A stretch of 64,000 bases of DNA from Gammaproteobacteria bacterium (GTDB lineage Bacteria > Pseudomonadota > Gammaproteobacteria > Tenderiales > Tenderiaceae): the NCBI GenBank assembly GCA_016200485.1, contig JACQEP010000004.1, forward strand, positions 186,001 through 250,000, read 5' to 3'. The first letter of the stretch is position 1. Every line of letters begins with the position of its first letter. Of this stretch, positions 31,500 to 41,588 are shown piece after piece. Position numbers and translations under genes: made by a program. Below the pieces are notes generated by a model, which did not search any database, was not told the origin of the DNA, and saw nothing but the letters and a program-made list of their open reading frames with translations.

Positions 31500-32138
31500 T
31501 TAAGTAAACAACCAGGGCGCGACAACCTTACGCTTTGCTTCATAGGCCTTGATGTCATCCACATGCTGCAGAGTCAAGCCGATATCATCCAGACCATTTA
31601 ACAAGCAATGTTTGCGGAAGGCATCTACTTCAAAGGCAAATGATTCGCCGGACGGGGTAACCACCTTTTGATTAGGCAGATCGATTTCCAGACGGTAACC
31701 TTCGGTCTTTACCGTTTCTTTAAACAATTCATCTACCACCGTCGCAGAGAGCACAATCGGCAAAATGCCGTTCTTGAAACAATTATTGTAAAAAATATCG
31801 GCAAAACTCGGGGCAATGATACTCCGGAAACCGTAGTCTTCCAGCGCCCACGGCGCATGCTCACGCGATGAACCGCAACCAAAGTTATCGCGCGCCAGCA
31901 AAATCCTCGCACCCTGATAACGTGATTGATTGAGCACGAACTCAGGATTCAAGGGCCGCTTGCTATTATCCCTTCCCGGCTCGCCATGATCGAGATAACG
32001 CCATTCATCGAATAAATTAGGACCGAAACCAACACGTTTGATCGATTTCAAAAATTGCTTCGGAATAATGGCATCGGTATCGACATTCGGCCGATCCAGC
32101 GGTACTACCAAACTGTTAAGTGTTATAAATTTATTCAT
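31500..32138 (-). CDS. leuD: 3-isopropylmalate dehydratase, small subunit
   Basis: Partner of LeuC in the isomerisation of 2- to 3-isopropylmalate. 212 residues, normal length. Motifs: [17 protein letters not shown] near the N-terminus and the swivelling-domain loop [20 protein letters not shown]. It follows leuC after a gap filled by repeat R6. Confidence 0.97.
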   Translation of the reverse strand: MNKFITLNSLVVPLDRPNVDTDAIIPKQFLKSIKRVGFGPNLFDEWRYLDHGEPGRDNSKRPLNPEFVLNQSRYQGARILLARDNFGCGSSREHAPWALEDYGFRSIIAPSFADIFYNNCFKNGILPIVLSATVVDELFKETVKTEGYRLEIDLPNQKVVTPSGESFAFEVDAFRKHCLLNGLDDIGLTLQHVDDIKAYEAKRKVVAPWLFT

Positions 32139-32210
32139 ATCATTCGCCTTTCAAAACCCAACACGGACGAGCGCATGGATGCGCGAGGTAGGGCAACGCA
32201 TGGAGCGGTT

Positions 32211-32276
32211 GCCGAGACGCAAAGACGCAGAGAAACCCAGTTATAAATTCTTTGCGCCTCCGCGTTAGATCTTAGA
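32211..32276. repeat. inverted-arm dispersed repeat R6
   Basis: Left arm about 32211-32238 (GAGACGCAAAGACGCAGAGA core), right arm about 32249-32276 (TTTGCGCCTCCGCGTTAGAT core). Sits in the leuC-leuD gap and reaches the leuC stop codon. Confidence 0.8.
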
Positions 32277-33690
32277 TTTTCAGTTCCCGCACATCGATAA
32301 AATGACCTGCAATTGCAGCCGCTGCCGCCATGGCTGGACTCACCAGATGCGTGCGTCCGCCCTGTCCCTGGCGACCTTCAAAATTACGATTCGATGTCGA
32401 GGCGCAACGCTCACCCGGTTCCAAGCGATCCGCATTCATTGCCAGACACATCGAGCAACCCGGCTCACGCCACTCAAAACCAGCGTCGATGAAAATCTTA
32501 TCCAGCCCTTCTTTTTCGGCCTGTTGTTTCACCAGACCGGATCCGGGCACCACGAGCACCTGCTTCACATTGGCCGCCACCTTGCGTCCTTTGGCAACCG
32601 CTGCGGCGGCACGTAAATCTTCGATCCGCGAATTGGTACAGGAACCTATGAAGACTATATCAACCTTGATTTCATTGATGGGTGTATTCGCCGCCAATCC
32701 CATGTAGGCCAATGCCTTTTCCATGCCGGTACGCTTCACTGCATCTTTTTCCGCCGCCGGATCGGGCACCTTACCGTCGATGGCCACGACCATCTCCGGT
32801 GACGTACCCCAAGTGACTTGTGGCTTAATCTGCGCGGCATTCAATTCAACTACGACGTCGAACTTGGCATCCGCATCACTGTGCAAATCACGCCATGCTG
32901 CCACCGCTTGCGCCCACTGCTCACTTTTCGGCGCATAGGGGCGACCTTTCACATACTCAATGGTCTTGTCATCGACAGCCACCATCCCGGCACGGGCACC
33001 GGCTTCGATCGCCATATTACAAACCGTCATCCGGCCTTCGATGGAAAGATCCATGATCGCCTCGCCGGCGAACTCAATTGCGTAACCAGTGCCACCGGCC
33101 GTGCCGATTTTACCGATGATCGCGAGCACGATATCCTTAGCGGTTACTCCTGAACCGACCTTGCCGTTCACTCGCACCAGCATGTTCTTCGATTTTTTCT
33201 GAATCAAACACTGCGTTGCCATCACGTGCTCAACTTCAGACGTTCCAATCCCGTGCGCCAAGGCGCCGAGTGCGCCATGCGTCGACGTATGCGAATCACC
33301 ACACACCACCGTCATACCTGGCAACGTTGCACCCTGCTCCGGACCAACGACATGAACAATGCCCTGCCGCAGATCATTCATCTTGAATTCGGTGATGCCG
33401 AAGTAATTGCAGTTGTCGTCCAGCGTCTCGACCTGCAATTTAGAAATCGGATCAGTTATGCCCGCGATGCCTTGATCACGGCCGATGGTCGGCACGTTGT
33501 GGTCCGGCGTTGCCAGATTGGCACTCACCCGCCACGGCTTGCGGCCCGCCATGCGCAAGCCATCGAACGCCTGCGGCGAGGTCACTTCATGCACCAGCTG
33601 CCGGTCAATATAGATCAAGCAACTGCCATCATCGTTCTGACGCACCACGTGGGCATCCCACAATTTGTCGTACAAGGTCTTGCTTGCCAC
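32272..33690 (-). CDS. leuC: 3-isopropylmalate dehydratase, large subunit
   Basis: Aconitase-family subunit holding the 4Fe-4S cluster. The 472-residue protein has [19 protein letters not shown], the cluster cysteines in [14 protein letters not shown] and in [13 protein letters not shown], and the C-terminal substrate region [17 protein letters not shown]. The start is GTG with GGAG six bases upstream. A MITE-like palindrome lies 18 bases before the start codon, between it and the likely promoter, so transcription may be altered. Divergent from a LysR-type regulator. Confidence 0.97.
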   Translation of the reverse strand: MASKTLYDKLWDAHVVRQNDDGSCLIYIDRQLVHEVTSPQAFDGLRMAGRKPWRVSANLATPDHNVPTIGRDQGIAGITDPISKLQVETLDDNCNYFGITEFKMNDLRQGIVHVVGPEQGATLPGMTVVCGDSHTSTHGALGALAHGIGTSEVEHVMATQCLIQKKSKNMLVRVNGKVGSGVTAKDIVLAIIGKIGTAGGTGYAIEFAGEAIMDLSIEGRMTVCNMAIEAGARAGMVAVDDKTIEYVKGRPYAPKSEQWAQAVAAWRDLHSDADAKFDVVVELNAAQIKPQVTWGTSPEMVVAIDGKVPDPAAEKDAVKRTGMEKALAYMGLAANTPINEIKVDIVFIGSCTNSRIEDLRAAAAVAKGRKVAANVKQVLVVPGSGLVKQQAEKEGLDKIFIDAGFEWREPGCSMCLAMNADRLEPGERCASTSNRNFEGRQGQGGRTHLVSPAMAAAAAIAGHFIDVRELKI

Positions 33691-33707
33691 GGATCACTCC
33701 ATATTCT

Positions 33708-33854
33708 TAGGGAACCTCTGATTAATCCGCTGAAGCAGCGTCTGCGGCGTTGCAAATGGGCTCAAAATGCTCATTTACTGCGTGTAAACTCCGCTTTTTC
33801 GCCCATTTGCGCCTTGCATCCATCTGCTTGATCAAATTAATCAGAGGTTCCCTA
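33708..33854. mobile_element. MITE-like long palindrome upstream of leuC
   Basis: About 147 bases with 19-bp exact terminal inverted repeats, starting TAGGGAACCTCTGATTAAT at 33708 and ending with the reverse complement at 33854. The interior is also folded: GCAAATGGGC (near 33751) pairs with GCCCATTTGC (near 33801). There is no gene inside. It occupies more than half of the 263-base divergent leuC/LysR promoter region. No clear target duplication. Confidence 0.75.
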
Positions 33855-33953
33855 GGTTCCATCACGATCCCTATAGTACCTCCATACAAATCATAATACT
33901 AATTCATGTTTTTTATTAATTGCATAACTTTTAGGAATAGTTAAAATAGATAT

Positions 33954-34823
33954 ATGAATATCGAAGAACTCCAGGCCTTTCTCACCGTCGCCGAACAGGG
34001 CTCATTCACCCGCGCCTCCGAATCACTATTTCTCACGCAACCCGCGGTGAGCAAGCGCATCGCGGCACTGGAACAGGAGCTCAACGCCCGTTTCTTCGAC
34101 CGCATCGGTCATCGCATCGAACTCACCGAGGCCGGCCGCGCCCTGCAACTACACGCCAGCCTGATCCTCAACGCTATAGAAGACAGCCGCCGCGCGATCG
34201 CCAACCTTGGCGGCGAGATCGGCGGCCGCCTCAGCCTCGCCACCAGCCACCATATCGGCCTCCACCGACTACCTCCGGTGTTACGCAGTTATACTCGCGC
34301 CCACCCCGACGTACAGCTTGATTTACGCTTCATGGACTCCGAAGCCGCCTGCCGCGCGGTGGAACACGGTGAACTGGAACTGGCCATTGTCACTCTGCCC
34401 GATCCACGCCATAGCACGCTGGAATTATTGCCGTTGTGGGAGGATACTCTGCACCTGGTCACCGCTACCGACCATCCCTTGAGCCGAAAAAAACAGATTA
34501 CACTCGCCCAACTGTGCCAGCACCCGGCGATTCTCCCCGCTCATGGCACCTTCACTCGCGAACTGATCGAGCAAAAACTTGGGGCTCAGGCCAGAAACCT
34601 GCACGTCGTCCTGGAAACCAATTACCTGGAAACGATCAAGATGATGGTGTCGATCGGTCTGGGCTGGAGTTTCTTGCCTGAGACCATGCTCGACCGCAGC
34701 CTGCACGTGCGACGCAACAAAGAATTCGCGGTAAAACGTACTTTAGGCGTGGTACGTCACCCGCAGCGCACGCTCTCCAATGCGGCGCGCGCGTTGATCG
34801 AGGCGTGTGCGACCTCTACCTAA
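33954..34823 (+). CDS. LysR-type transcriptional regulator
   Basis: 289 residues with the standard layout: winged helix-turn-helix at 1-60 (MNIEELQAFLTVAEQGSFTR, LTQPAVSKRIAALEQEL) and an effector-binding domain from about 90 (GRLSLATSHHIGLHRLP onward). Divergent from leuC, and LysR regulators commonly control the neighbouring divergent gene, so control of leuCDB by a leucine-pathway metabolite is likely but inferred. The MITE-like palindrome sits between the two genes and may disturb the shared operator. Confidence 0.93.
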   Translation: MNIEELQAFLTVAEQGSFTRASESLFLTQPAVSKRIAALEQELNARFFDRIGHRIELTEAGRALQLHASLILNAIEDSRRAIANLGGEIGGRLSLATSHHIGLHRLPPVLRSYTRAHPDVQLDLRFMDSEAACRAVEHGELELAIVTLPDPRHSTLELLPLWEDTLHLVTATDHPLSRKKQITLAQLCQHPAILPAHGTFTRELIEQKLGAQARNLHVVLETNYLETIKMMVSIGLGWSFLPETMLDRSLHVRRNKEFAVKRTLGVVRHPQRTLSNAARALIEACATST

Positions 34824-34967
34824 GCTGTTTTATTTCACTTATGCTGATGTACAAACGAAAATGTTCATGGATTGTCCAATTTTGAAATTCCCTGCTTTTA
34901 TAGGTCAGTCGGTAACCTCTAAAATCAGCCGATATCTGACACACATTCCGACAGGAGCCACTCGCGC

Positions 34968-36224
34968 ATGAGCAACAAGCAACCGGCTACCAACCTTCAG
35001 CAACTGCTGGCCCAGCAGGCTCCGCGTCGCCGCGGGTTGATCATCACTGTAATCGCGCTCGTTATCATCGGGCTGATTGCCGTGTTTTTCTTCAAAGGCA
35101 ACACCAAGGCGCCGCAACAGTTCATCACTGCCGAGGTGCAACGTGGAGACCTCACAGTCACGGTTACTGCCACTGGCACCCTGGCGCCACTGAATCAGGT
35201 CGATGTCGGCAGCGAGATCTCCGGCACCATCGAATCGATTGCTGTCGACTTCAATGATCGCGTCAAACGTGGCCAGGTACTGGCGCGTATCAACACCGAC
35301 GAACAACAGGCGCGCGTCACACAAGTCCGTGCTGCGTTGGACGTTGCCGAAGCGCGCGTCTTGCAAGCCAATGCAACGGTTCAGGAAACCGAATTGAAAC
35401 TGAAACGTTGTGAGACACTGGCACAACAGGGGCTGTGCCCATCCCAGGATATGGAAGCCACCCGCGCCGCCCGTGACCGTGCCGTGGCCGACCAGTCCAG
35501 CGCGAAGGCACAGGTATCGCAAGCCAAGGCCACACTCGATGCCGAACAGACCCGACTCACTAAAGCCGCCATTCGCTCACCGATTGACGGCATTGTGCTT
35601 AAACGAAATATCGAACCCGGCCAGACTGTGGCCGCCTCGTTGCAAGCCCCTGTGCTCTTCACACTCGCGGAAAGCCTGAGCCAGATGGAGCTGCATGTCT
35701 CGGTTGATGAAGCCGATATCGGCCAAATACACGTTGGCCAGATTGCGACCTTTACCGTGGATGCCTACGGCGACCGGAGTTTTCCGGCCAAGATTATCCA
35801 AGTACGCCTGGCACCCCAAACCACGGGGGGCGTAGTGAGTTATGAGACGGTGCTGGCGCTCGACAACAAAGATCTCGCCCTGCGCCCAGGCATGACGGCC
35901 ACCGCCCAAGTCATGGTCGAACAGATTCATGATGCCCTGCTGGTACCCAATGCAGCACTGCGTTTCACTCCGCCTGTGACTCAGGCCAAAGAACAACGCA
36001 GCCTGCTCGACCAGCTTTTTCCGCGTTGGGGCCGGCGCGATCGCAATGAACAAGCCCAAGGCAAAAACAAGCAGAAACAGGTATGGCTGCTGCAAAACAA
36101 TGTGCCCACGCCAGTCGATGTCAAAACTGGCGCCAGTGACGGACGCATGACACAAGTTACAACTGGCGAGCTGCAGCCCGGCACTGCCTTGTTGGTGGAT
36201 GTGGCGACTGGACCCGCGCGATGA
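34968..36224 (+). CDS. MacA/HlyD-type periplasmic adaptor of an ABC efflux system
   Basis: Links an inner-membrane ABC transporter to an outer-membrane channel. 418 residues: cytosolic N-terminus, one membrane helix (about 23-43, LIITVIALVIIGLIAVFFF), the first lipoyl half (VTATGTLAPLNQVDVGSEIS), a long alpha-helical hairpin (about 110-190), the second lipoyl half (IRSPIDGIVLKRNIEPGQTV) and beta-barrel domains. The MacA family is indicated by the following MacB-type genes; the stop overlaps the next start (ATGA). Substrate unknown; no TolC homologue in the window. Confidence 0.92.
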   Translation: MSNKQPATNLQQLLAQQAPRRRGLIITVIALVIIGLIAVFFFKGNTKAPQQFITAEVQRGDLTVTVTATGTLAPLNQVDVGSEISGTIESIAVDFNDRVKRGQVLARINTDEQQARVTQVRAALDVAEARVLQANATVQETELKLKRCETLAQQGLCPSQDMEATRAARDRAVADQSSAKAQVSQAKATLDAEQTRLTKAAIRSPIDGIVLKRNIEPGQTVAASLQAPVLFTLAESLSQMELHVSVDEADIGQIHVGQIATFTVDAYGDRSFPAKIIQVRLAPQTTGGVVSYETVLALDNKDLALRPGMTATAQVMVEQIHDALLVPNAALRFTPPVTQAKEQRSLLDQLFPRWGRRDRNEQAQGKNKQKQVWLLQNNVPTPVDVKTGASDGRMTQVTTGELQPGTALLVDVATGPAR

Positions 36225-36928
36225 ACAATGATCGGCCACTGATTGCCCTGCGCAGCTTGAGCAAGACCTACGGCCGCGGCGCAGCAAGTGTCAATGCCTT
36301 GCACGATGTTGATCTGACGATCCGCGAAGGCGAATTCGTCGCCATGATGGGACCGAGCGGTTCGGGAAAATCCACTTGCATGAATATCCTCGGTTGTCTC
36401 GATATACCCAGCAACGGGCAATATCTGTTTCATGGCGAACCCGTGGAACAACTATCGCGCAATCAGCGGGCATTGCTGCGTCGTCACTACATTGGATTTG
36501 TGTTTCAGGGATTTAATCTGCTCGCCCGCACTACGGCGCTGGAGAATGTCGAACTGCCGCTGATTTATCGCCGCATTCCCACCCGCGAGCGTCACGCCCG
36601 CGCCCGTGCGGCATTGGCCGCTGTCGGACTCGAAGGCCGTGAAAATCACACGCCAGCCGAACTCTCTGGCGGCCAGCAACAGCGTGTTGCCATCGCCCGC
36701 GCGTTAATCACCGAACCTGCCCTGGTGCTAGCTGACGAACCCACCGGCAATCTCGATACCCAGCGTGGCCACGAGATCATGCAGCTACTCAGTAATCTCA
36801 ATCGCGAACGGAATATCACCATCATCATGGTCACCCACGAAGCAGACATCGCCGCCTTTGCCAAACGTGTCGTGCAGTTTCTCGACGACACGATCCAACG
36901 TGATGAATTCAATGGAGGAACACGCTGA
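36221..36928 (+). CDS. MacB-type ABC transporter ATP-binding subunit
   Basis: 235-residue ATPase with Walker A GPSGSGKST (about 46-54), signature LSGGQQQRVAIARAL, Walker B LVLADEPTGNLD and the switch histidine in MVTHE. It resembles the LolD/MacB group. In E. coli MacB the ATPase and permease are one chain; here they are two genes joined by an overlapping TGATG. Middle gene of the adaptor-ATPase-permease operon. Confidence 0.95.
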   Translation: MNNDRPLIALRSLSKTYGRGAASVNALHDVDLTIREGEFVAMMGPSGSGKSTCMNILGCLDIPSNGQYLFHGEPVEQLSRNQRALLRRHYIGFVFQGFNLLARTTALENVELPLIYRRIPTRERHARARAALAAVGLEGRENHTPAELSGGQQQRVAIARALITEPALVLADEPTGNLDTQRGHEIMQLLSNLNRERNITIIMVTHEADIAAFAKRVVQFLDDTIQRDEFNGGTR

Positions 36929-38133
36929 TGTGGTGGAGTGCGTTATCGCTAGCACTGCGCGAAATCCGCCGCAACCTGATGCGCTCGGCGTTAACCATGC
37001 TTGGCATCGTCATCGGTGTGGCGGCGGTGATCACCATGGTGACGATTGGTAACGGCACCACCGCCAAGGTCACGGCTCAGATCGAAAGCCTGGGCAGTAA
37101 CTTACTCATAGTGCGTCCAGGCCAGCGCCACCGCCCTGGCGCGCGCGAATCGGCCAAGCCCTTTGATCTGGCAGATGCGGAAGCGCTGGGGCGTGACATC
37201 CCGTCGATTGCGGGGGTCTCGGCCTCATCGGCCCAATCGGTCATGGCGGTCTATGGCAACGCCAACTGGTCCACCAACGTCACGGGCATCGATGCCCAAT
37301 ACCTCACCGTGCGCAATTGGAATCTGGCGGCGGGACGCAATTTCACCAGCGGTGAGCTGCGCGCCGGGGCAGCAGCATGCCTGCTCGGCGAAAGCCTGCG
37401 CCAGCAACTGTTCGGTCAGCAGGATCCGATCGGTACCAGCATTCGCCTGGGAAGTATTTCCTGCCAAGTCGTCGGCGTGCTTGCCACCAAAGGCCAATCC
37501 GCCATGGGGCAAGATCAAGACGATATCGTCCTCATTCCCTTGCGCAGCTTCTGGCGCCGCATAGCAGGTAATCAGGACGTCAACTCAATGTTTGTTTCCG
37601 CCCGCGCAGGCGCATCGACTGACTCAGTTAGCGACGACATTGAGCGCGTTTTGCGCGAACGCCGCCACATCAGCAGCGGCCAAGAAGACGACTTTAGCGT
37701 CATCGACATGAAAGAGATCGCCAAAACCATGACCGGCACCACCCAGATCATGACCGCCCTGCTTGGCGCCGTGGCTGCCGTAAGTCTGATTGTCGGCGGC
37801 ATCGGCATCATGAACATCATGCTCGTCTCCGTCACCGAGCGTACCCGCGAGATCGGTATCCGCCTCGCCATCGGCGCGTTGGAGCGTGAAGTCCAGCGCC
37901 AATTCCTGGTGGAAGCCGTCGTGCTGTCATCCGTGGGCGGCATCGTTGGCATCGTGCTGGCAGTCTTCGCCTCCTACCTCATCGCTGGCGCGCTGCAGGT
38001 ACCTTTCATGCCCGATGGTGGCATCATCTTGGAGGCCTTCCTGTTCTCGGCCGCCGTCGGCGTAGTATTCGGCTACTTCCCGGCTCGCAAGGCGGCACAG
38101 CTAAACCCCATCGACGCATTAAGGCACGAGTAA
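36928..38133 (+). CDS. MacB-type ABC transporter permease (FtsX-like)
   Basis: 401 residues with the MacB permease layout: one N-terminal helix (MLGIVIGVAAVITMVTIGNG), a large periplasmic core (about 50-275) and an FtsX-like C-terminal part of three helices (AAVSLIVGGIGIMNIMLVSV, TEREIGIRLAIGA-type segment, and a last helix before FGYFPARKAAQLNPIDALRHE). The final motif is the family's standard ending. Start codon overlaps the ATPase stop. Confidence 0.95.
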   Translation: MWWSALSLALREIRRNLMRSALTMLGIVIGVAAVITMVTIGNGTTAKVTAQIESLGSNLLIVRPGQRHRPGARESAKPFDLADAEALGRDIPSIAGVSASSAQSVMAVYGNANWSTNVTGIDAQYLTVRNWNLAAGRNFTSGELRAGAAACLLGESLRQQLFGQQDPIGTSIRLGSISCQVVGVLATKGQSAMGQDQDDIVLIPLRSFWRRIAGNQDVNSMFVSARAGASTDSVSDDIERVLRERRHISSGQEDDFSVIDMKEIAKTMTGTTQIMTALLGAVAAVSLIVGGIGIMNIMLVSVTERTREIGIRLAIGALEREVQRQFLVEAVVLSSVGGIVGIVLAVFASYLIAGALQVPFMPDGGIILEAFLFSAAVGVVFGYFPARKAAQLNPIDALRHE

Positions 38134-38387
38134 TTCACTATGCAGAAGGAACACAATATATGGAGTCAGTGGCTCTTCCATGGTAATCTTTACCCCCAAA
38201 CTGCCCAAACAACGGCAGGCGCCCCACCCTAAATCGTCCCCGAGAAGTAAAATACAAAAATTAAGGTAATAAAACCTGAATCCAATTGGATATAATTACC
38301 TGTCCAATGGTTATTCTACTTGCTGTACAAAAAAGCAGCTTATTAGTTGCTTTAGGCTTAAATTAAACCGAGTTTCAATACGAATAT

Positions 38388-40058
38388 ATGTGGTTGGCTT
38401 TTAAACAAAAAATTGGTGCCAAAATCATCGCTTGGAAAAATACGGAGCACAATGTATTTAAGATAGTGTTTCTATGTGCGATTTTCATATTGATCTCTGA
38501 CAACCAGCGCTTCTATTCCTCGCTATCCAGCATCATCGGTACTGCATCGATACCCAGCGCCTTGCTCTACCTGGTAGTGGTCGTCATCCTCTTTTCCAGC
38601 TTGTATCTGTTGCTTTCCCTGTTTGCCATCAAACATCTCACCAAGCCCATTTTGATCTTGATGCTCATCAGCTCCTCGCTCACAGGTTATTTCCTGGACA
38701 CCTATAACGTCATCATTGATGACCGGATGATTCAGAACGTTGCTGATACCGATTCACGAGAAGCTACCGAACTACTCTCCTGGAAAATGTTGGCGTATCT
38801 GGTTTTCTTTGGACTGCTGCCCGCAACAATCGTTGTCTTCACCAAACTCAAATACAAACCATTCACCAAGCATCTCTTGTGGCAAGGCGGTTACATCACC
38901 GCCAGCCTCGCCATCGTTAGTTTGCTAGCAATTGCATTTTACAAAGATCTCTCGATCATCGGGCGCGAACACCACGAACTGCGCTACTACATGAATCCCA
39001 GCTATCCACTCTATTCCCTGGCAAGGTTCACTCAAACGACATCGGCTCATGACGCGCCTGTCAGGCTCACGCCGATCGGAACCGAGGCACGCCAGGCCAG
39101 CACATGGCAGAAAAGAGGTAAAAAATCCGTATTCATCTTTGTCGTCGGTGAAACCGCCAGGGCACGGCATTTCTCCCTTGGCGGCTACGCGCGCGATACA
39201 AATCGCTACACCCGCGAACAGAATGTCATTTTCTTCAATAATGTTTCATCGTGTGGCACCTCCACCGCCGAATCCGTACCCTGCATGTTCTCTCTGCTTG
39301 GCCGGAGCGATTACAGTATTCAAGCAGCATCCGAACAGGAAAACCTGCTTGACGTTCTAAAACATGCCAACATCGATGTTTTATGGCGCGACAATAATTC
39401 CGGCTGCAAGGGCGTCTGTGACCGCGTGGCACAAGAGGATGTGTCGTCTCTGAAAATACCTGAGCTCTGTCGCCCAGATGAATGTTATGACGAAATCTTG
39501 CTGAACAAGCTCCAGGACTATCTGGATAAGGCACAAGGCGATGTTGTTATTGTCCTGCATCAAAAGGGATCACACGGCCCCGCCTATTCGAAGCGGCATC
39601 CACCCTCCTTCACCGAGTTCACGCCCGAATGCCAGCAAGATCAGGTCCAATCCTGTGAGCAACAGACCATTGTCAACGCCTATGACAATACGATTCTGTA
39701 CACCGATTATTTTCTGGCCCATACCATCAAGCTGCTGAAAAACAATGCCAAGACATTCAATTCAGCAATGCTCTATGTCTCCGATCACGGGGAATCATTG
39801 GGAGAAAACGGCATTTATCTGCATGGGCTCCCTTACATGATCGCTCCCGAAGATCAGAAACATGTCCCCATGATGCTCTGGCTGTCAGACGGTTACAAAC
39901 AAGCCTATGGCATCGATGAAACCTGCCTCAGACAAAACAGCGCCCGCGAATATTCGCACGACAATCTGTTTCATTCTGTTCTGGGATTGCTGGATGTCAA
40001 AACCAGCGTCTACAAGGCGGATCAGGATATTTCGCACGCTTGCAGGAAACATTCCTGA
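38388..40058 (+). CDS. eptA: lipid A phosphoethanolamine transferase
   Basis: Adds phosphoethanolamine to lipid A in the outer leaflet of the inner membrane; relatives give resistance to polymyxin-type peptides. The 556-residue protein has five N-terminal membrane helices (about 25-190) and a periplasmic sulfatase-like domain. Metal and nucleophile residues are seen: VVGETAR (E255), SSCGTSTAESVP (nucleophile T291) and YVSDHGESLGE, with many cysteines for disulphides as in EptA. Located after the efflux operon with a 254-base gap, so it probably has its own promoter (TATAAT at 38291 is a weak candidate). Closely related transferases (EptB, EptC) cannot be excluded. Confidence 0.9.
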   Translation: MWLAFKQKIGAKIIAWKNTEHNVFKIVFLCAIFILISDNQRFYSSLSSIIGTASIPSALLYLVVVVILFSSLYLLLSLFAIKHLTKPILILMLISSSLTGYFLDTYNVIIDDRMIQNVADTDSREATELLSWKMLAYLVFFGLLPATIVVFTKLKYKPFTKHLLWQGGYITASLAIVSLLAIAFYKDLSIIGREHHELRYYMNPSYPLYSLARFTQTTSAHDAPVRLTPIGTEARQASTWQKRGKKSVFIFVVGETARARHFSLGGYARDTNRYTREQNVIFFNNVSSCGTSTAESVPCMFSLLGRSDYSIQAASEQENLLDVLKHANIDVLWRDNNSGCKGVCDRVAQEDVSSLKIPELCRPDECYDEILLNKLQDYLDKAQGDVVIVLHQKGSHGPAYSKRHPPSFTEFTPECQQDQVQSCEQQTIVNAYDNTILYTDYFLAHTIKLLKNNAKTFNSAMLYVSDHGESLGENGIYLHGLPYMIAPEDQKHVPMMLWLSDGYKQAYGIDETCLRQNSAREYSHDNLFHSVLGLLDVKTSVYKADQDISHACRKHS

Positions 40059-40229
40059 CGTGGTGTCAGCGCCTTAGCTGAATTTCAGGAAGTTACCCTA
40101 TTCCATCCCATTAAATCTCCCCCGCAACACAAGAATACTTCACGCGCTCCTAACCGTATGGTCTAGAATTAAGCAGACAACCGTTCACAGCAAATATGCC
40201 CCGGCGAGGGGAAACTCAGGGGCTTCACG

Positions 40230-41501
40230 ATGCGTGTCTCTCCCATTTCGATATATATCTCCGCCATTCTGCTGCTGACATCTGCGCTATGCGATGCCGC
40301 AATCGAGCGGCGCAAAGATCAATTCGGCAAAGACTTCGGTTATTACGTCTATCCCATCGTTGGTGAAATTCCCGGCCTGGGCAGCGCCGCAGGTGGCGGA
40401 GCTAGTGTGCTGAACATCGCGGGTAACGATGCCGACTTTACTGGCTATTACATCCAGGGAGATTTTGAAGCCAAAGGCGCCGCTTTGCTGGATTACCACC
40501 TCCTGCCACAACGGCTAATCTTCGATGTCGGATACAACGATTATCTGGTGGCGCCTACTTCCTATGACCGGGGTATCAACTCCGATCCGGACGATGTGAT
40601 CCGCCCCAAGATCGAGGGGAGTTACATCCTCGGACAACTGACCTATACGCTGGATGAACGCCGTTATGAGCTCTTCGCCCGCGCCCTGAGGGGCCGCAAC
40701 CGCCTGCATGAGATTCTCGACAAGGACGGCAAGGCCTTTGCAGGGGTGGATACACAATGGAAGCAGAATACCGATTATGCGCTGGGCGGTTCTGTTGATC
40801 TCACCGATGACCGGCTTGATCCACGCAATGGAGTGCGCTTCGAATTTGCCGCCAAGCTACCGCGCGATGCTGCCGCCGATGAGAGCCATTATTGGGTGAC
40901 CGATTACAACCTCTCTTACTACATACCGATGCGGCGTTGGGATACGCTGGCCTTTAACCTCTTCCACTCGCGGACCCATGTCACTCGCAAGGGCGAGACC
41001 GATTACGCCACACTCCAACAGACCTCTGGTCTGAATTGCTCACAATACCCGGTCGGCGGTGAACGAGATAAATGTCTCACTACCGAAAAGAAACGTATCA
41101 ACAGCCTCATCGCCCAGAACCGTTATGGCACCGCCTCACCGTTGGGTGGCACACAGCGGCTGCGTGCCTTCGACAACTACCGCTTCTATGCCTCACAGGT
41201 GTTGTTTTATGGCACGGAGTATCGCTGGAATCTAACCGATGAACGGACGCCGTTCGACATCTTCATCGCCAAGGGGATTCGCACCGGCATGCAGCTAGCC
41301 GCTTTTTGGGAACGCGGCATGGTGACCGATCACAGCAATGAACTGCTCAAGGATAGCCGCAGCAGTTATGGCATCGGTTTTCGGGTGATCCTCTCCGGCG
41401 TCATCATCCGCCTCGACCTCGCCAATGGTGAAGAGGGCATGCAGAGTCAGCTCTTCATCACCTATCCGTGGAGCATGTTCTCGGTGGACAATCCGGGGTA
41501 G
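40230..41501 (+). CDS. BamA/TamA-like outer-membrane beta-barrel protein without POTRA domains
   Basis: 423 residues with a signal peptide (about 1-23, ISAILLLTSALCDA). The rest is rich in alternating beta strands and fits an Omp85-type surface-antigen barrel: LGGSVDLTDDRLDPRNGVRF resembles the barrel-entry region, and strand pairs continue to the C-terminus (GIGFRVILSGVIIRLDLAN). There is no room for POTRA domains, so it is not BamA itself. The role is unknown; short Omp85-like barrels may export or anchor partner proteins. The adjacent eptA and upstream efflux operon give an envelope context only. Confidence 0.7.
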   Translation: MRVSPISIYISAILLLTSALCDAAIERRKDQFGKDFGYYVYPIVGEIPGLGSAAGGGASVLNIAGNDADFTGYYIQGDFEAKGAALLDYHLLPQRLIFDVGYNDYLVAPTSYDRGINSDPDDVIRPKIEGSYILGQLTYTLDERRYELFARALRGRNRLHEILDKDGKAFAGVDTQWKQNTDYALGGSVDLTDDRLDPRNGVRFEFAAKLPRDAAADESHYWVTDYNLSYYIPMRRWDTLAFNLFHSRTHVTRKGETDYATLQQTSGLNCSQYPVGGERDKCLTTEKKRINSLIAQNRYGTASPLGGTQRLRAFDNYRFYASQVLFYGTEYRWNLTDERTPFDIFIAKGIRTGMQLAAFWERGMVTDHSNELLKDSRSSYGIGFRVILSGVIIRLDLANGEEGMQSQLFITYPWSMFSVDNPG

Positions 41502-41588
41502 CAACACCCAGGTCTGCGCCAGGCATTCATCAATAAAGCCATTTCTGGTATTCTGTGCAGATTCCCAGACCCCACAAAACGCTCGCTC

